This document shows, in pieces, positions 46,868-57,242 of a stretch of DNA of 64,000 nucleotides. The notes beneath the pieces are model-generated. The model was not told the origin of the DNA, ran no database searches, and saw only the letters and a program-made list of their open reading frames with translations. The translations under genes and the position numbers were made by a program. This DNA is from Deltaproteobacteria bacterium (GTDB taxonomy: Bacteria > Lernaellota > Lernaellaia > JACKCT01): assembly GCA_020845895.1 (NCBI GenBank), contig JADLEX010000056.1, positions 1 through 64,000 on the forward strand, read 5' to 3'. Numbering within the stretch: position 1 is the first letter of the stretch; each line of letters starts with the position of its first letter.

Positions 46868-48667
46868 ATGCATTGCAGATTTCTCGCATTGATTCTCGCC
46901 ATGTTCGCGGTCCTATTCTCCGGGATCGCTTTCGCGCAAGTACCCGAGAAAGGTCCTTGCGACGATTTCGAGACCGATATCAGCGTGGTCTGGAACGAGG
47001 AAGCAAAAGCCAAGGTCAACGTCGCCTTCGCGAAGATACCTCTCGATTTCGCCAAGAAGGTCTCCTACTCGGTGACGACGAAGTTGGACGGCGTTGCCCA
47101 AGACTGGGTGATGCTCAACAAGCGCGTTTGCAAGGACGCGGTGGAACGCAAAATTATCACGCCCCGCGAGTACTCGTTGCGTAGCACGTGTTATAACGCG
47201 TCGCTGATTGCGATGCGCCAGTTCAAAGAGCTCTTGATCGTTGCCGACAACGAAACGGCCGCCAAGGCATTGGACGCCTACCAGACCGTGGCCGACAAGC
47301 TCTATACGTGCGAGCAAAAGGCGGTCTATGCGGCTTACGCGCAAGATGCGGACGCACCCGATCAACAGGCGATCAAGAACACCGAGGCCCAACTCGCTAA
47401 AACGGATTTGCTCGAGACCATCGGCAAAAACGACGAGGCGCAAATCATTGCCGTCGCCGCTGAAGCTTCGTCGATTTCCTCCGGCAACAAAAGACAGCAG
47501 GCCGACGCACTGCTGAAGAAGACTGACCTAGCTTTGGATCGCGCTCAATATCCTGCCGCGGCACAGTACGCCGACGAGGCCTCTGCGATTTTCGAGTCGA
47601 CGGCTGACACGATCGGTCGAGCCGACGTGTTCATGAGAAAGGGCCTAATCGCCCACGACAGAGGGAGCGCCGACGAAGCGCGAGTCTATTACGAGAAGGC
47701 TCAGTCGATCTACCAGTCCGAAGTTGGCGAACTGAGTTCTGATTACGCACTGGCGACAAGTAATATCGGCGTTTTGTGGCGGGCTCTAGGAGACCAGAAA
47801 AAGGCGATGGATTACGAGGAAAGAGCGCTGAAAATTTACCGATCGATGTTTGGAGAAAACCATCCAGAAGTCGCGGGCGCGCTTTGCAACATCGGCAATG
47901 TCTGGTTCACACTTGGCGAACACAAAAAAGCGCTGGAATATTACGAGCAATCGTTGTCGATCTACCAATCCGTGTATGGGGAGAGTCATCCCCAACTGGC
48001 GGTTGCACTCGGCAGCATCGGCAATTCCTGGTCCGAGCTTGGCGACGAAAAAAAAGCGTTGGAGTACAAAAAGCGCTCACTGGCGATCTTCAAAGAGGCG
48101 TATGGCGAAAACCACCCACGTGTGGCGTTGGCGATCGGCAATATCGGGAATTCTTGGTCAGCCCTCGGTGACCAGAAAAAGGCGCTTTTGTTCTATGAAC
48201 GATCACTCGTGATTTATCGGGCGGTTTATGAAGAAAACCATCCGGACATCGCGATGGCTCTAAGCAACATAGGCGTTTCGTGGTCGGCACTCGGCGACGA
48301 GAAAAAGGCACTGAAATTCAGAGAGCGCTCTCTGGATATTTATCGGTCAGTGTACGGGGAAAACCATCCGGATGTCGCTTTTGGTTTTGGCAATATTGGA
48401 GTTTCGTGGGGAAAACTCGGTGACCAGAAAAAGGCACTGGAGTATTTTGAGCGGTCCTTGAGCATTTACCGTTCGAATTATGGGGAAAGCCACCCGGAAG
48501 TCGCGAGACTGCTGGTCAGTATTGGCGCTTCGTTTGCTTGGCTCGACGATTGCCCCCAAGCTTTGATCAAATATCGCTCGGCCCTTGAAATTTATAGACG
48601 GTTTCTGCCCGAGGACCACAAAACCATCGAACACATTAAGGCCAATATTGAAAGATGTTTGAAATAG
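46868..48667 (+). CDS. Exported TPR protein (kinesin-light-chain-like repeats)
   Basis: This 599-aa protein has a signal peptide cut near AFAQ and the Cys-containing N-terminal domain shared with the preceding gene (residues about 30-145). A helical linker follows, then seven near-perfect 42-residue repeats and a degenerate eighth (about 265-599) of the type KKALEYYERSLSIYRSVYGENHP. These TPR_12 repeats build a curved helical scaffold for protein binding. The repeats are so alike that recent internal duplication is likely. No kinase domain is attached, unlike in the myxobacterial proteins. It is a periplasmic or surface scaffold, partner unknown. Confidence 0.85.
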   Translation: MHCRFLALILAMFAVLFSGIAFAQVPEKGPCDDFETDISVVWNEEAKAKVNVAFAKIPLDFAKKVSYSVTTKLDGVAQDWVMLNKRVCKDAVERKIITPREYSLRSTCYNASLIAMRQFKELLIVADNETAAKALDAYQTVADKLYTCEQKAVYAAYAQDADAPDQQAIKNTEAQLAKTDLLETIGKNDEAQIIAVAAEASSISSGNKRQQADALLKKTDLALDRAQYPAAAQYADEASAIFESTADTIGRADVFMRKGLIAHDRGSADEARVYYEKAQSIYQSEVGELSSDYALATSNIGVLWRALGDQKKAMDYEERALKIYRSMFGENHPEVAGALCNIGNVWFTLGEHKKALEYYEQSLSIYQSVYGESHPQLAVALGSIGNSWSELGDEKKALEYKKRSLAIFKEAYGENHPRVALAIGNIGNSWSALGDQKKALLFYERSLVIYRAVYEENHPDIAMALSNIGVSWSALGDEKKALKFRERSLDIYRSVYGENHPDVAFGFGNIGVSWGKLGDQKKALEYFERSLSIYRSNYGESHPEVARLLVSIGASFAWLDDCPQALIKYRSALEIYRRFLPEDHKTIEHIKANIERCLK

Positions 48668-48968
48668 TACATGGAATGACAGCACAGCTGGCAATCTTCA
48701 GAGCGTGCGTCAAAGTTTTTTGGATTGCGACAGACGCCGTAGACGGTCCCTCTTTGCAAGAGGTCCCGAAGACATTTGCGGTGACAAAAATCGACCTGAG
48801 CGATACCTTGGGTTTCCGGTCTTCACGATTCATCGGTTTGTCGAGCAATAAGAAACAACTATTAACCGGGGTTCTTAAAGGCTGCGTTGGGCGAAAAGTC
48901 ATTCTGTCAAGATCTCTCGAGAGCGAACCAATGCCTTTCGCATTCCAGCCATTCCGTAGGAGGACGCG
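48668..48968. other. Gap of about 300 bases without a convincing gene
   Basis: A 119-codon frame on the plus strand and an 88-codon frame on the minus strand lack ribosome-binding sites and recognisable patterns, so neither is called. The composition remains AT-rich. Confidence 0.4.
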
Positions 48969-49226
48969 ATGGAGCGATCGTGTAGCGAGAGTGAGGTCCG
49001 TGAAGCAATTCTAGAAGAAGGGCTTCGAGCATGGCAACGGGGGGAACATGCGAATGCCAGATATTCCGATGTCGCGATTCGTCTAGAAATCGCCAAAAGA
49101 GAGGTTGTTCGCGTGGCTATGCGCTTGAGCGAAGACGGCCTCCTTCGCCGAACGGCGATTGATTTGTATCGCCTGACCGAGGTCGGTGCGAGCATAGCCG
49201 AATCAGAAATCGAAATGGGTGAATGA
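48969..49226 (+). CDS. Small winged-helix DNA-binding protein, 85 aa
   Basis: Not assigned to a named family. The protein is almost entirely one winged-helix fold: helix (VREAILEEGLRAWQRG), recognition-like helix (SDVAIRLEIAKREVVRVAMRL), then the wing SEDGLLRRTAIDLYRLTEVG. The start is well supported by AGGAGG 5 bases before ATG. It follows the TPR gene by 300 bases within the same AT-rich island, and may regulate that island. Confidence 0.68.
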   Translation: MERSCSESEVREAILEEGLRAWQRGEHANARYSDVAIRLEIAKREVVRVAMRLSEDGLLRRTAIDLYRLTEVGASIAESEIEMGE

Positions 49227-49351
49227 ATAAAGAGGACCAAGTGCGGATTTAATAAGGGCTAAATTTGGAAGTCCCGAAGTACCGGGAGTTCCGGCGACAA
49301 ATTACCGACCCTTGGCCTCTGGTCCTCTCCGCAGGGGCCAACCGTGCCCGA

Positions 49352-49586
49352 CCGAGCCGCGACCGTAAGGGAGCGGTCATGTCTTCGCTGATGAATCGGT
49401 CGAAACCGAGCAGACCGTCACCGAAGGAAATCGGTCGGTTGATTCGAGGCGGCATCGTACACGAACCCCGAACCGCTCCCTGACGGTCGCGGCTCCGTCG
49501 TCGCAGCGTGGTCGCGGCGCGGTCGTCGGTGCGTGAGCGCAGTTCGGTCGCAGCAAATCACGGCCGAGGGCGGCTGTGCCACGTGG
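49352..49586. repeat. Composite repeat element, copy 2
   Basis: An inverted pair (GAGCCGCGACCGTAAGGGAG at 49352-49378; complement at 49471-49498) is separated by 92 bases. GTCGTCGCAG follows, and 61 bases on a TGTGGC-family palindrome (49559-49586). Both the order and the spacing match 16702-16944. It borders the AT-rich island on the right, upstream of the ettA 3' end. Confidence 0.72.
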
Positions 49587-49609
49587 GGGGAAGCCGGGCC
49601 TTCGCCGCT

Positions 49610-51286
<1,677 letters not shown>

Positions 51287-51669
51287 AACGCGGCTCCCTT
51301 TTTCGGCAAATTCGACGGGCGCGAAACCTAGCACAAGCCGCGACCGGCGAAAAGGCCGCGCCCTGGGGCCATCGGCCGCCCGTTTTGAACTTCAAATATC
51401 TTCGCGATCTTGAAACCGCCGTTACAAAATCCTGCCGAAAAACGGGGTGTTGGCAGGGCTGTGAATGACTTCCGGTCAACCCTTACGTTCCAGACCGTGC
51501 GGTACGCAAATCTATCAGAAAACCGTCGCCGACCGTGAAAAATTGTCACGACTTCGGATTGGGGGATTTCCTCGGAACGAGCTAAGTGCCTGAAATCGCG
51601 TTGCCACACGACTTGGCATACCGTTTGCTTCGTTCAAGGCTCGGCAGAGCGGAGCGGCTCTTTGACATA
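51287..51669. other. Intergenic stretch upstream of ettA
   Basis: It holds the ettA leader and promoter region. No gene or clear -10/-35 pair could be assigned. Confidence 0.4.
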
Positions 51670-51923
51670 AGGGGGGATTTCGCGGAGGCGAAACGCGGAC
51701 CTGACCAGACCAGAAACGCCGCGATTTCCCCCCTCTCCATTTGCCATTCGATTCGGAACACCCGGACCCGCAAAGTCCGAGAAGATCTTTCACAGTCCCC
51801 TCGAGACGGTTTCACGCCGCCTCAACCATCCCCAAAGAGATAGGATGACCCACACCTATCTGCCTGCATGAGCAACGGAAACCGCGTTTTCAATTCCCCC
51901 GAAAACGCGGTTTCCACTTTTTT
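51670..51923 (+). ncRNA. Candidate structured small RNA with intrinsic terminator
   Basis: Non-coding DNA here forms successive hairpins. A long stem pairs AGGGGGGATTTCGCGG (51670-51685) with CCGCGATTTCCCCCCT (51719-51734), 13 of 16 matched. A 7-bp stem pairs AGATAGG with CCTATCT (51838-51844, 51855-51861). A 15-bp perfect terminator stem with a run of six T ends the unit. The flanking genes are both on the minus strand, so a plus-strand terminator here has no protein gene to serve. No known RNA family (6S, tmRNA, SRP, RNase P, common riboswitches) was recognised. Confidence 0.4.
51877..51923 (+). terminator. Strong plus-strand intrinsic terminator
   Basis: GGAAACCGCGTTTTC (51877-51891), a 9-base loop and GAAAACGCGGTTTCC (51901-51915) form a perfect 15-bp stem followed by ACTTTTTT. 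On the minus strand the trailing run is A-rich, not T-rich, so the plus orientation is preferred. Confidence 0.85.
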
Positions 51924-51955
51924 ACCCCGGAAAATCTGAATCGACGCCGGCCGCG

Positions 51956-52825
51956 CTATAGCGCGCGCAGGTACTCCGGCTTGAGCGCGCTCGCGTCGCG
52001 TTTGTCGATCACGCGTCGGATCGCGGCGAGGGCGGCGTCCTTTTCGCGCGGCATCCGCACCCGCACGGGCAGGTAGTTGCTCGCGTGGTTGCTCATGAAC
52101 ATGCCGGAGGACATGCTGGTCGCGCGCAGCATCACGTAGAGTTCGGCGAGCAGGTCAAACGCCTCCGGCACCGCATACGCGCCGCTCTCCTGAAGATCCC
52201 ACAGCGGCGTGCCGGGCACGACCATCACGGTCAGCGCGCCGACGAAGTCGGGGTCGATCGCGCTCAGAACGCGCCCGGTTTCTTCGGCGTGAATCGCCCC
52301 GCGCCCGGGCCTGGCAATCCCGAGCAGCACGGTGGCCGACAGCAGCAGCTCCGCGTCGCGCACGCGCCGCCCGGCCTCGATCATCCGTTCCACCGGCTGG
52401 CCCTTGGCGATGAAATCGAGCGTATCCTGATCGCCCGACTCCAGCCCGAAGTACACGATGCCGAGCCCCGCGTCGCGAAGCTGGGCGAGTTCTTCCGGCG
52501 ACTTGCGCAGGATCGCCTTGGCGTTGCCGTAGATGCCCACGCGCTCGATCCCATCGAGCCGTTCGCGCAGATATCCGAGCCGCGCGAGCAGCTCGCGCTG
52601 CGGCATGATGAGCGCGTCGCCATCGCCCAGAAACACGCGTCGCCACGGGTAACGCGCCATCTCGTCCACGTCGGCGCGGAAGCGGTCGAGATCCTTAATG
52701 CGGAACTTGGTGCCCTTGTACGTGGGACAGAAGGTGCACTTGTTGTGGGAGCAGCCGAAGGTGGCCTGAAGGATGAGCGAATCCGCCTCGGACGGCGGAC
52801 GGATGACGATGCCCTCGTATTGCAT
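51956..52825 (-). CDS. Radical SAM enzyme of unknown substrate
   Basis: This 289-aa protein has the radical SAM cluster motif near the N-terminus, CSHNKCTFCPTYKG (C-x4-C-x2-C spacing). It is followed by the SAM-binding pattern RVFLGDGDALIMP and YFGLESGDQDTLDFI, giving an Elp3/MiaB-like barrel core. The Cys spacing (C-x4-C-x2-C) differs from the usual C-x3-C-x2-C. The C-terminal part lacks an extra domain, so function is not predictable. It precedes no obvious partner; the AbfD-like gene lies 25 bases upstream on the same strand and may share its transcript. Confidence 0.85.
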   Translation of the reverse strand: MQYEGIVIRPPSEADSLILQATFGCSHNKCTFCPTYKGTKFRIKDLDRFRADVDEMARYPWRRVFLGDGDALIMPQRELLARLGYLRERLDGIERVGIYGNAKAILRKSPEELAQLRDAGLGIVYFGLESGDQDTLDFIAKGQPVERMIEAGRRVRDAELLLSATVLLGIARPGRGAIHAEETGRVLSAIDPDFVGALTVMVVPGTPLWDLQESGAYAVPEAFDLLAELYVMLRATSMSSGMFMSNHASNYLPVRVRMPREKDAALAAIRRVIDKRDASALKPEYLRAL

Positions 52826-52850
52826 GTCGCGTCCCTGCCCGGCGCCGCCG

Positions 52851-54305
52851 CTACTCTTCCGGTGCGCTCAGCACGCCGCACAGACGTTGCGACAATTTTT
52901 TCTTTTCGTCCATGTTCACCTGTCGCGCGATCATGATCCGTTGCGCCTGCGGCGATCCCGCGCCGTGCAGCGACTCGGTCAGGTAGCCGACGGCCGCGGC
53001 GCCGAGCGTCATGTGTTCAATCAGACGCAGCACACGCAGCCGGTTTTCGGTCGGGACGTCCGGCTTCGTCTTGAAATACTTCTCCACCCACGGCCCGACC
53101 TCGGGCGATCGGAAATCCGCGGCGGACGGCAGCGTGACCATTGCTCCGCCGGCGACATCTTGGGCCAGACGCGCGATGGTGAACGGAAAGCGCGTGACGT
53201 TGTGTTTGGAGACGTTGGCGAGCAGCGGATTGACCATGAATGTTCCGCTCGGCTCGGCCTGGCCTTCGGACGCGCACGCGATCGAGCCGCAGTACAGGGT
53301 TTCGTTCAGGTGGTTCATCTCGATGATCTTGTCGCGGATGTGCGCGGCGTGGTGCGTGCCGTTGTATTCGGCGATGGTCTGCGTCGCGCCGATCAGCACG
53401 TCCCCCACGCCGACCTTGCACGCGTAACTCTGGCGGTGGAAGGTCGCGAACTTTTCCACCAATTCGCCGACATATTCGGTCTCCCCGCACATGAAAACGC
53501 GTTCCCACGGGACGAAGACGTCGTCGAAAACGATCAGCGCCTCGTGCCCGCCGAAATGCGGATTGCCGACGTCCAGCGCGTCACCTTCGAGTTTGCGCGT
53601 GTCGCAGGACTGTCGGCCCATGATGTAGATGACGCCGGGCGCGTCGCTGGGTACCGCGAAAGAGACGGCCCAGTCGCGGTCTTCGGCTTTCATGGCCACG
53701 GTGGGCATGACGATGACCTCGTGGCTGTTGACCGCGCCGGTCTGATGGGCCTTGGCGCCCCGCACCACGATGCCGTCTTCCCGCCGCTCTACCACGCGCA
53801 GGTAGACGTCCGGGTCCGGCTGGCGGTGAGGCGGAAGCGAGCGGTCGCCCTTGGGGTCGGTCATCGCCCCGTCGCAGACCAGATCGCGATCCTGAACGTC
53901 CGCAAGGTAGCGCGAGAAGCGCTCGTTGTATTTTGTCCCCAGCCGCGCGTCCATGTTGAACGTCGTGATGGACAGCGCCGCCAGCGCATCCATGCCCACG
54001 CATCGCTGGAAGCAGCACCCCGTATGCGCGCCCATCAGGCGGCCCATCTTCGTGCGCATGAGCAGATCGTGCGTGCTCTGGGCGATGTGCGTGAAACGGT
54101 TGATGCGTCGCAGGGTCAGGTGCGACGTGGCCGTCATGATCTCGGCGAACTCCGGGCGCGAGGCCATCTCGTAGGTCTTCGCCACCGCGTTCATTGACGG
54201 GCGGATGATGGGATCGTCAACGGGGTTTTCCACCCGACGACCGAACATGTAGACCACGAGCCGTAGCTTGCGCAGGCTGTCCTCATACTCGTGCGGCGTC
54301 ATCAT
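52851..54305 (-). CDS. abfD: 4-Hydroxybutyryl-CoA dehydratase/vinylacetyl-CoA isomerase-like flavoprotein
   Basis: This 484-aa protein of the HpaB/AbfD family has an acyl-CoA dehydrogenase-like fold. AbfD dehydrates 4-hydroxybutyryl-CoA using FAD and a 4Fe-4S cluster held by three Cys and one His. Here CCFQRC supplies a C-x3-C pair (AbfD Cys99/Cys103), and HRQSYACKVG supplies His and Cys, but one residue closer than in AbfD (His292/Cys299). The cluster is therefore plausible but not certain. No other genes of aminobutyrate or hydroxybutyrate metabolism adjoin it. GGGAG precedes the first of two tandem ATGs. A TetR regulator is divergent. Confidence 0.8.
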   Translation of the reverse strand: MMTPHEYEDSLRKLRLVVYMFGRRVENPVDDPIIRPSMNAVAKTYEMASRPEFAEIMTATSHLTLRRINRFTHIAQSTHDLLMRTKMGRLMGAHTGCCFQRCVGMDALAALSITTFNMDARLGTKYNERFSRYLADVQDRDLVCDGAMTDPKGDRSLPPHRQPDPDVYLRVVERREDGIVVRGAKAHQTGAVNSHEVIVMPTVAMKAEDRDWAVSFAVPSDAPGVIYIMGRQSCDTRKLEGDALDVGNPHFGGHEALIVFDDVFVPWERVFMCGETEYVGELVEKFATFHRQSYACKVGVGDVLIGATQTIAEYNGTHHAAHIRDKIIEMNHLNETLYCGSIACASEGQAEPSGTFMVNPLLANVSKHNVTRFPFTIARLAQDVAGGAMVTLPSAADFRSPEVGPWVEKYFKTKPDVPTENRLRVLRLIEHMTLGAAAVGYLTESLHGAGSPQAQRIMIARQVNMDEKKKLSQRLCGVLSAPEE

Positions 54306-54323
54306 GGCGGTGCTCCCGGAAAC

Positions 54324-54344
54324 GGAATTCGGAATTCGGAATTC
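54324..54344. repeat. Heptamer GGAATTC repeated three times
   Basis: Three head-to-tail copies of GGAATTC lie 19 bases from the AbfD-like start codon, inside its leader. They could be a slippage-prone spacer or a binding site. Confidence 0.7.
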
Positions 54345-54425
54345 GATCCCGAGAGCGTCGGATTTTTCCGCTTCGAATGCAACGGGAAAACGCCACGTGC
54401 GACGGGCATCGGTCGCTTTCGGCCC

Positions 54426-54455
54426 TTGACTTTCGATTTACTGAGTGTACACTCA
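54426..54455 (+). promoter_or_regulatory. tetR promoter with perfect 14-bp palindromic operator
   Basis: TTGACT (54426-54431), a 16-base spacer and TACACT (54448-54453) form a plausible promoter. TGAGTGTACACTCA (54442-54455) is a perfect palindrome over the -10 and the likely binding site of the TetR protein encoded next. The expected start point falls on the A of the ATG at 54460, and no ribosome-binding site precedes that codon, so the mRNA appears leaderless. Confidence 0.8.
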
Positions 54456-54459
54456 ATAT

Positions 54460-55137
54460 ATGCGTGGTCGCCCACCGAGCATTCGCGAAGAAGACCTTCT
54501 GGACGCCGCACGGGACGTGTTTCGCGAAGACGGACACGCGGCGACCACGGCCAAAATCGCCCGACGGGCCGGTGTGTCCGAGGGAATTCTCTTCTACCGA
54601 TACAAGAGCAAGGAAGCCCTGCTCGCCGCGGTGATCCACCGCGAGACGCAGCCTCCGGAGGCTTTGGCCGTCATCGCGAAGAACGCCGGTCAACGGAGTG
54701 TCGGCGAAAACCTGGAACGCCTGATCGAGGCGGTGCTCGATTCGTGTTTTCGAGTCCATCCGTTTTTGGAACTCGCGGAAACGAGTCCGATGTCAGGGGC
54801 AATCCGCCAACTCCTCTTTGCCGAGCCCGAGACGCTGCCGCCCCAACTCATCGTCGAAAAAATCAACGCCTGCTTCGCGGCGGAAATGCGCCTCGGCCGC
54901 GTCCGCCGCTTCGACACATGGCCGCTCGCTCGCGCGATCTTCGGCGGCTGCGTCGATTTTGTGCGGTCGCGGCAAATGCCGAACGTCACGGACAGTCGGG
55001 AGTCCTTCGTGCGGGGCTTTGTCGACGCCCTGATGCACGGGATCGCAAATCCACCGAACCGAGATGACGACCATGAGACCCAAACGTCTGCACGCAACCG
55101 AACGCGACGTGCGCCCCATCGCGGAAAACCCCGCTAG
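54460..55137 (+). CDS. TetR-family transcriptional repressor
   Basis: This ligand-responsive repressor has 225 aa. The N-terminal TetR helix-turn-helix is clear: REEDLLDAARDVFREDGHAA, then AKIARRAGVSEGILFYRYKS. The ligand-binding half is helical and has no recognisable specificity. It probably binds the palindrome at 54442-54455, so represses itself, and may also control the divergent AbfD-like gene and the downstream efflux operon. Gene order (tetR, macA-like, two macB-like halves, all plus strand) fits a drug-efflux regulator. The last 25 residues are charged and low in complexity. Confidence 0.93.
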   Translation: MRGRPPSIREEDLLDAARDVFREDGHAATTAKIARRAGVSEGILFYRYKSKEALLAAVIHRETQPPEALAVIAKNAGQRSVGENLERLIEAVLDSCFRVHPFLELAETSPMSGAIRQLLFAEPETLPPQLIVEKINACFAAEMRLGRVRRFDTWPLARAIFGGCVDFVRSRQMPNVTDSRESFVRGFVDALMHGIANPPNRDDDHETQTSARNRTRRAPHRGKPR

Positions 55138-55239
55138 CGCCCGCGCGGTCGGTGTGCCGGCGCAGGTTCAACCGTGCGAAGCGTCGAACGGGAAATGGTC
55201 GCGACAACTCACTTCCCACCCGATCGGCGGGGAAAGATC

Positions 55240-56537
55240 ATGAAAGACGCGGAAAATCCGAACACGGTCGTCCTCCCGTCATTAAACGTCCTTCTGAGCG
55301 CTGAGATCGAAAAACCGTATTGGCGTCGGCGGAATTGGCTGCTCGCGGCGCTGTCGGCGATCTTTGGCCTGGGGATTGCCGCGCTGGTCTCGCAAGCGGG
55401 GGGGCGTGCGGCTGTCACGCGTTTTCAGACCGAGGAGGCGGTGATCGGTGAGCTGGTGGTGACGGTGTCCGCGACGGGCACTCTTCAGCCCACCAACAAG
55501 GTCGAACTCAGCAGCGAGCTTTCCGGAATCGTCGCTGCCGTGTTGGTCGACGAAAACGATCGAGTGAAAAAGGGCCAAGTATTGGCAAGACTCGATCATT
55601 CCAAGTTGCGCGACGTCGTGAACAAATCGCGGTCAACGCTCGCGGCCGCCGAAGCGCAGATGCTGCAGGCGCAAGCCACCGTCGCCGAGACCGCCGCCGC
55701 CTTGACGCGCCTTCGGCAACTCGTCGAGATTTCCGGCGGTTTAGGAACCTCCCAAAGCGAGCTCGAGACGGCCGAGGCCAACTGGAAACGCGCTGGGGCA
55801 AACGAAGCCAGTGCCCGCGCCGGCGTTTCCCAGGCCCGCGCCAACCTGCAGTCCGCCGAAACCGATCTGGGGAAAGCCGACATCAAATCGCCGATCGACG
55901 GCGTGGTGCTCGCGCGCACCGTGGAGCCCGGTCAGACGGTCGCCGCGACATTCCAGGCGCCGGTGCTGTTCACGCTCGCCGAGGACCTGACGAAGATGAA
56001 ACTGCAGGTGGACATCGATGAAGCCGACGTCGGTCAGGTGAAAGAAGGGCAGAACGCCACGTTTGCGGTGGACGCCTGGCCCGGGCGCAAGTACTCGGGC
56101 GTCATCACCCGGGTCGGGTACGGATCCAGAACCGTGGACGACGTGGTGACCTATTCCGCGGTGCTGGCGGTGAGCAACGACGACCTGAGCCTGCGTCCCG
56201 GCATGACCGCCACGACCGACATCGTGACCGTGACTCGCGAGAACGTGCTGCTCATCCCCAACGCCGCCCTTCGCTACACCCCGCCCGCGACCGTCCCGGC
56301 GTCGGCCGATCGATCCGGCGGCTTTGTCGGGAAGCTGATGCCGCGCCCGCCGGACCAGCCGAGCAGGGCTTCGGTCGCCGCGACGGACGGAGTGCCGCGC
56401 GTGTGGGTCTCGCGCGACGGCCAGGCGGTTCCCATCGAGATTCAGACCGGCGCCGACAACGGCCGGGTCACGGAGGTCCTCGGCGGATCGCTGAAGGCCG
56501 GCGAGCAGGTGATCACCGAAACGATCGGGACGGCGTC

Positions 56538-56541
<4 letters not shown>
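55240..56541 (+). CDS. Efflux adaptor protein, MacA/HlyD family
   Basis: This 433-aa membrane-fusion protein sits in the periplasm, anchored by one N-terminal helix (about residues 31-50), and links an inner-membrane pump to an outer-membrane channel. It shows the barrel-sandwich entry GELVVTVSATGTLQP, a lipoyl half ELSGIVAAVLVDENDRVKKGQVLA, the coiled-coil hairpin (about 105-180), the second lipoyl half SPIDGVVLARTVEPGQTV, and a beta-barrel (VDIDEADVGQVKEGQ). ATG 55240 with GGGGA upstream was chosen over the frame's earlier Met. Its stop overlaps the ATPase start (GTGA), confirming an operon. Confidence 0.93.

Positions 56542-57241
<700 letters not shown>

Positions 57242-57242
<1 letters not shown>

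Noticed and set aside
47660..48660. Regular 126-bp periodicity suggesting a CRISPR or satellite
   Set aside because: The period equals 42 codons and encodes TPR repeats in one frame; the units are diverged and there are no spacers.
48655..49014. 119-codon frame after the TPR gene
   Set aside because: No ribosome-binding site, no recognisable pattern, and it runs into the start of a better-supported gene.
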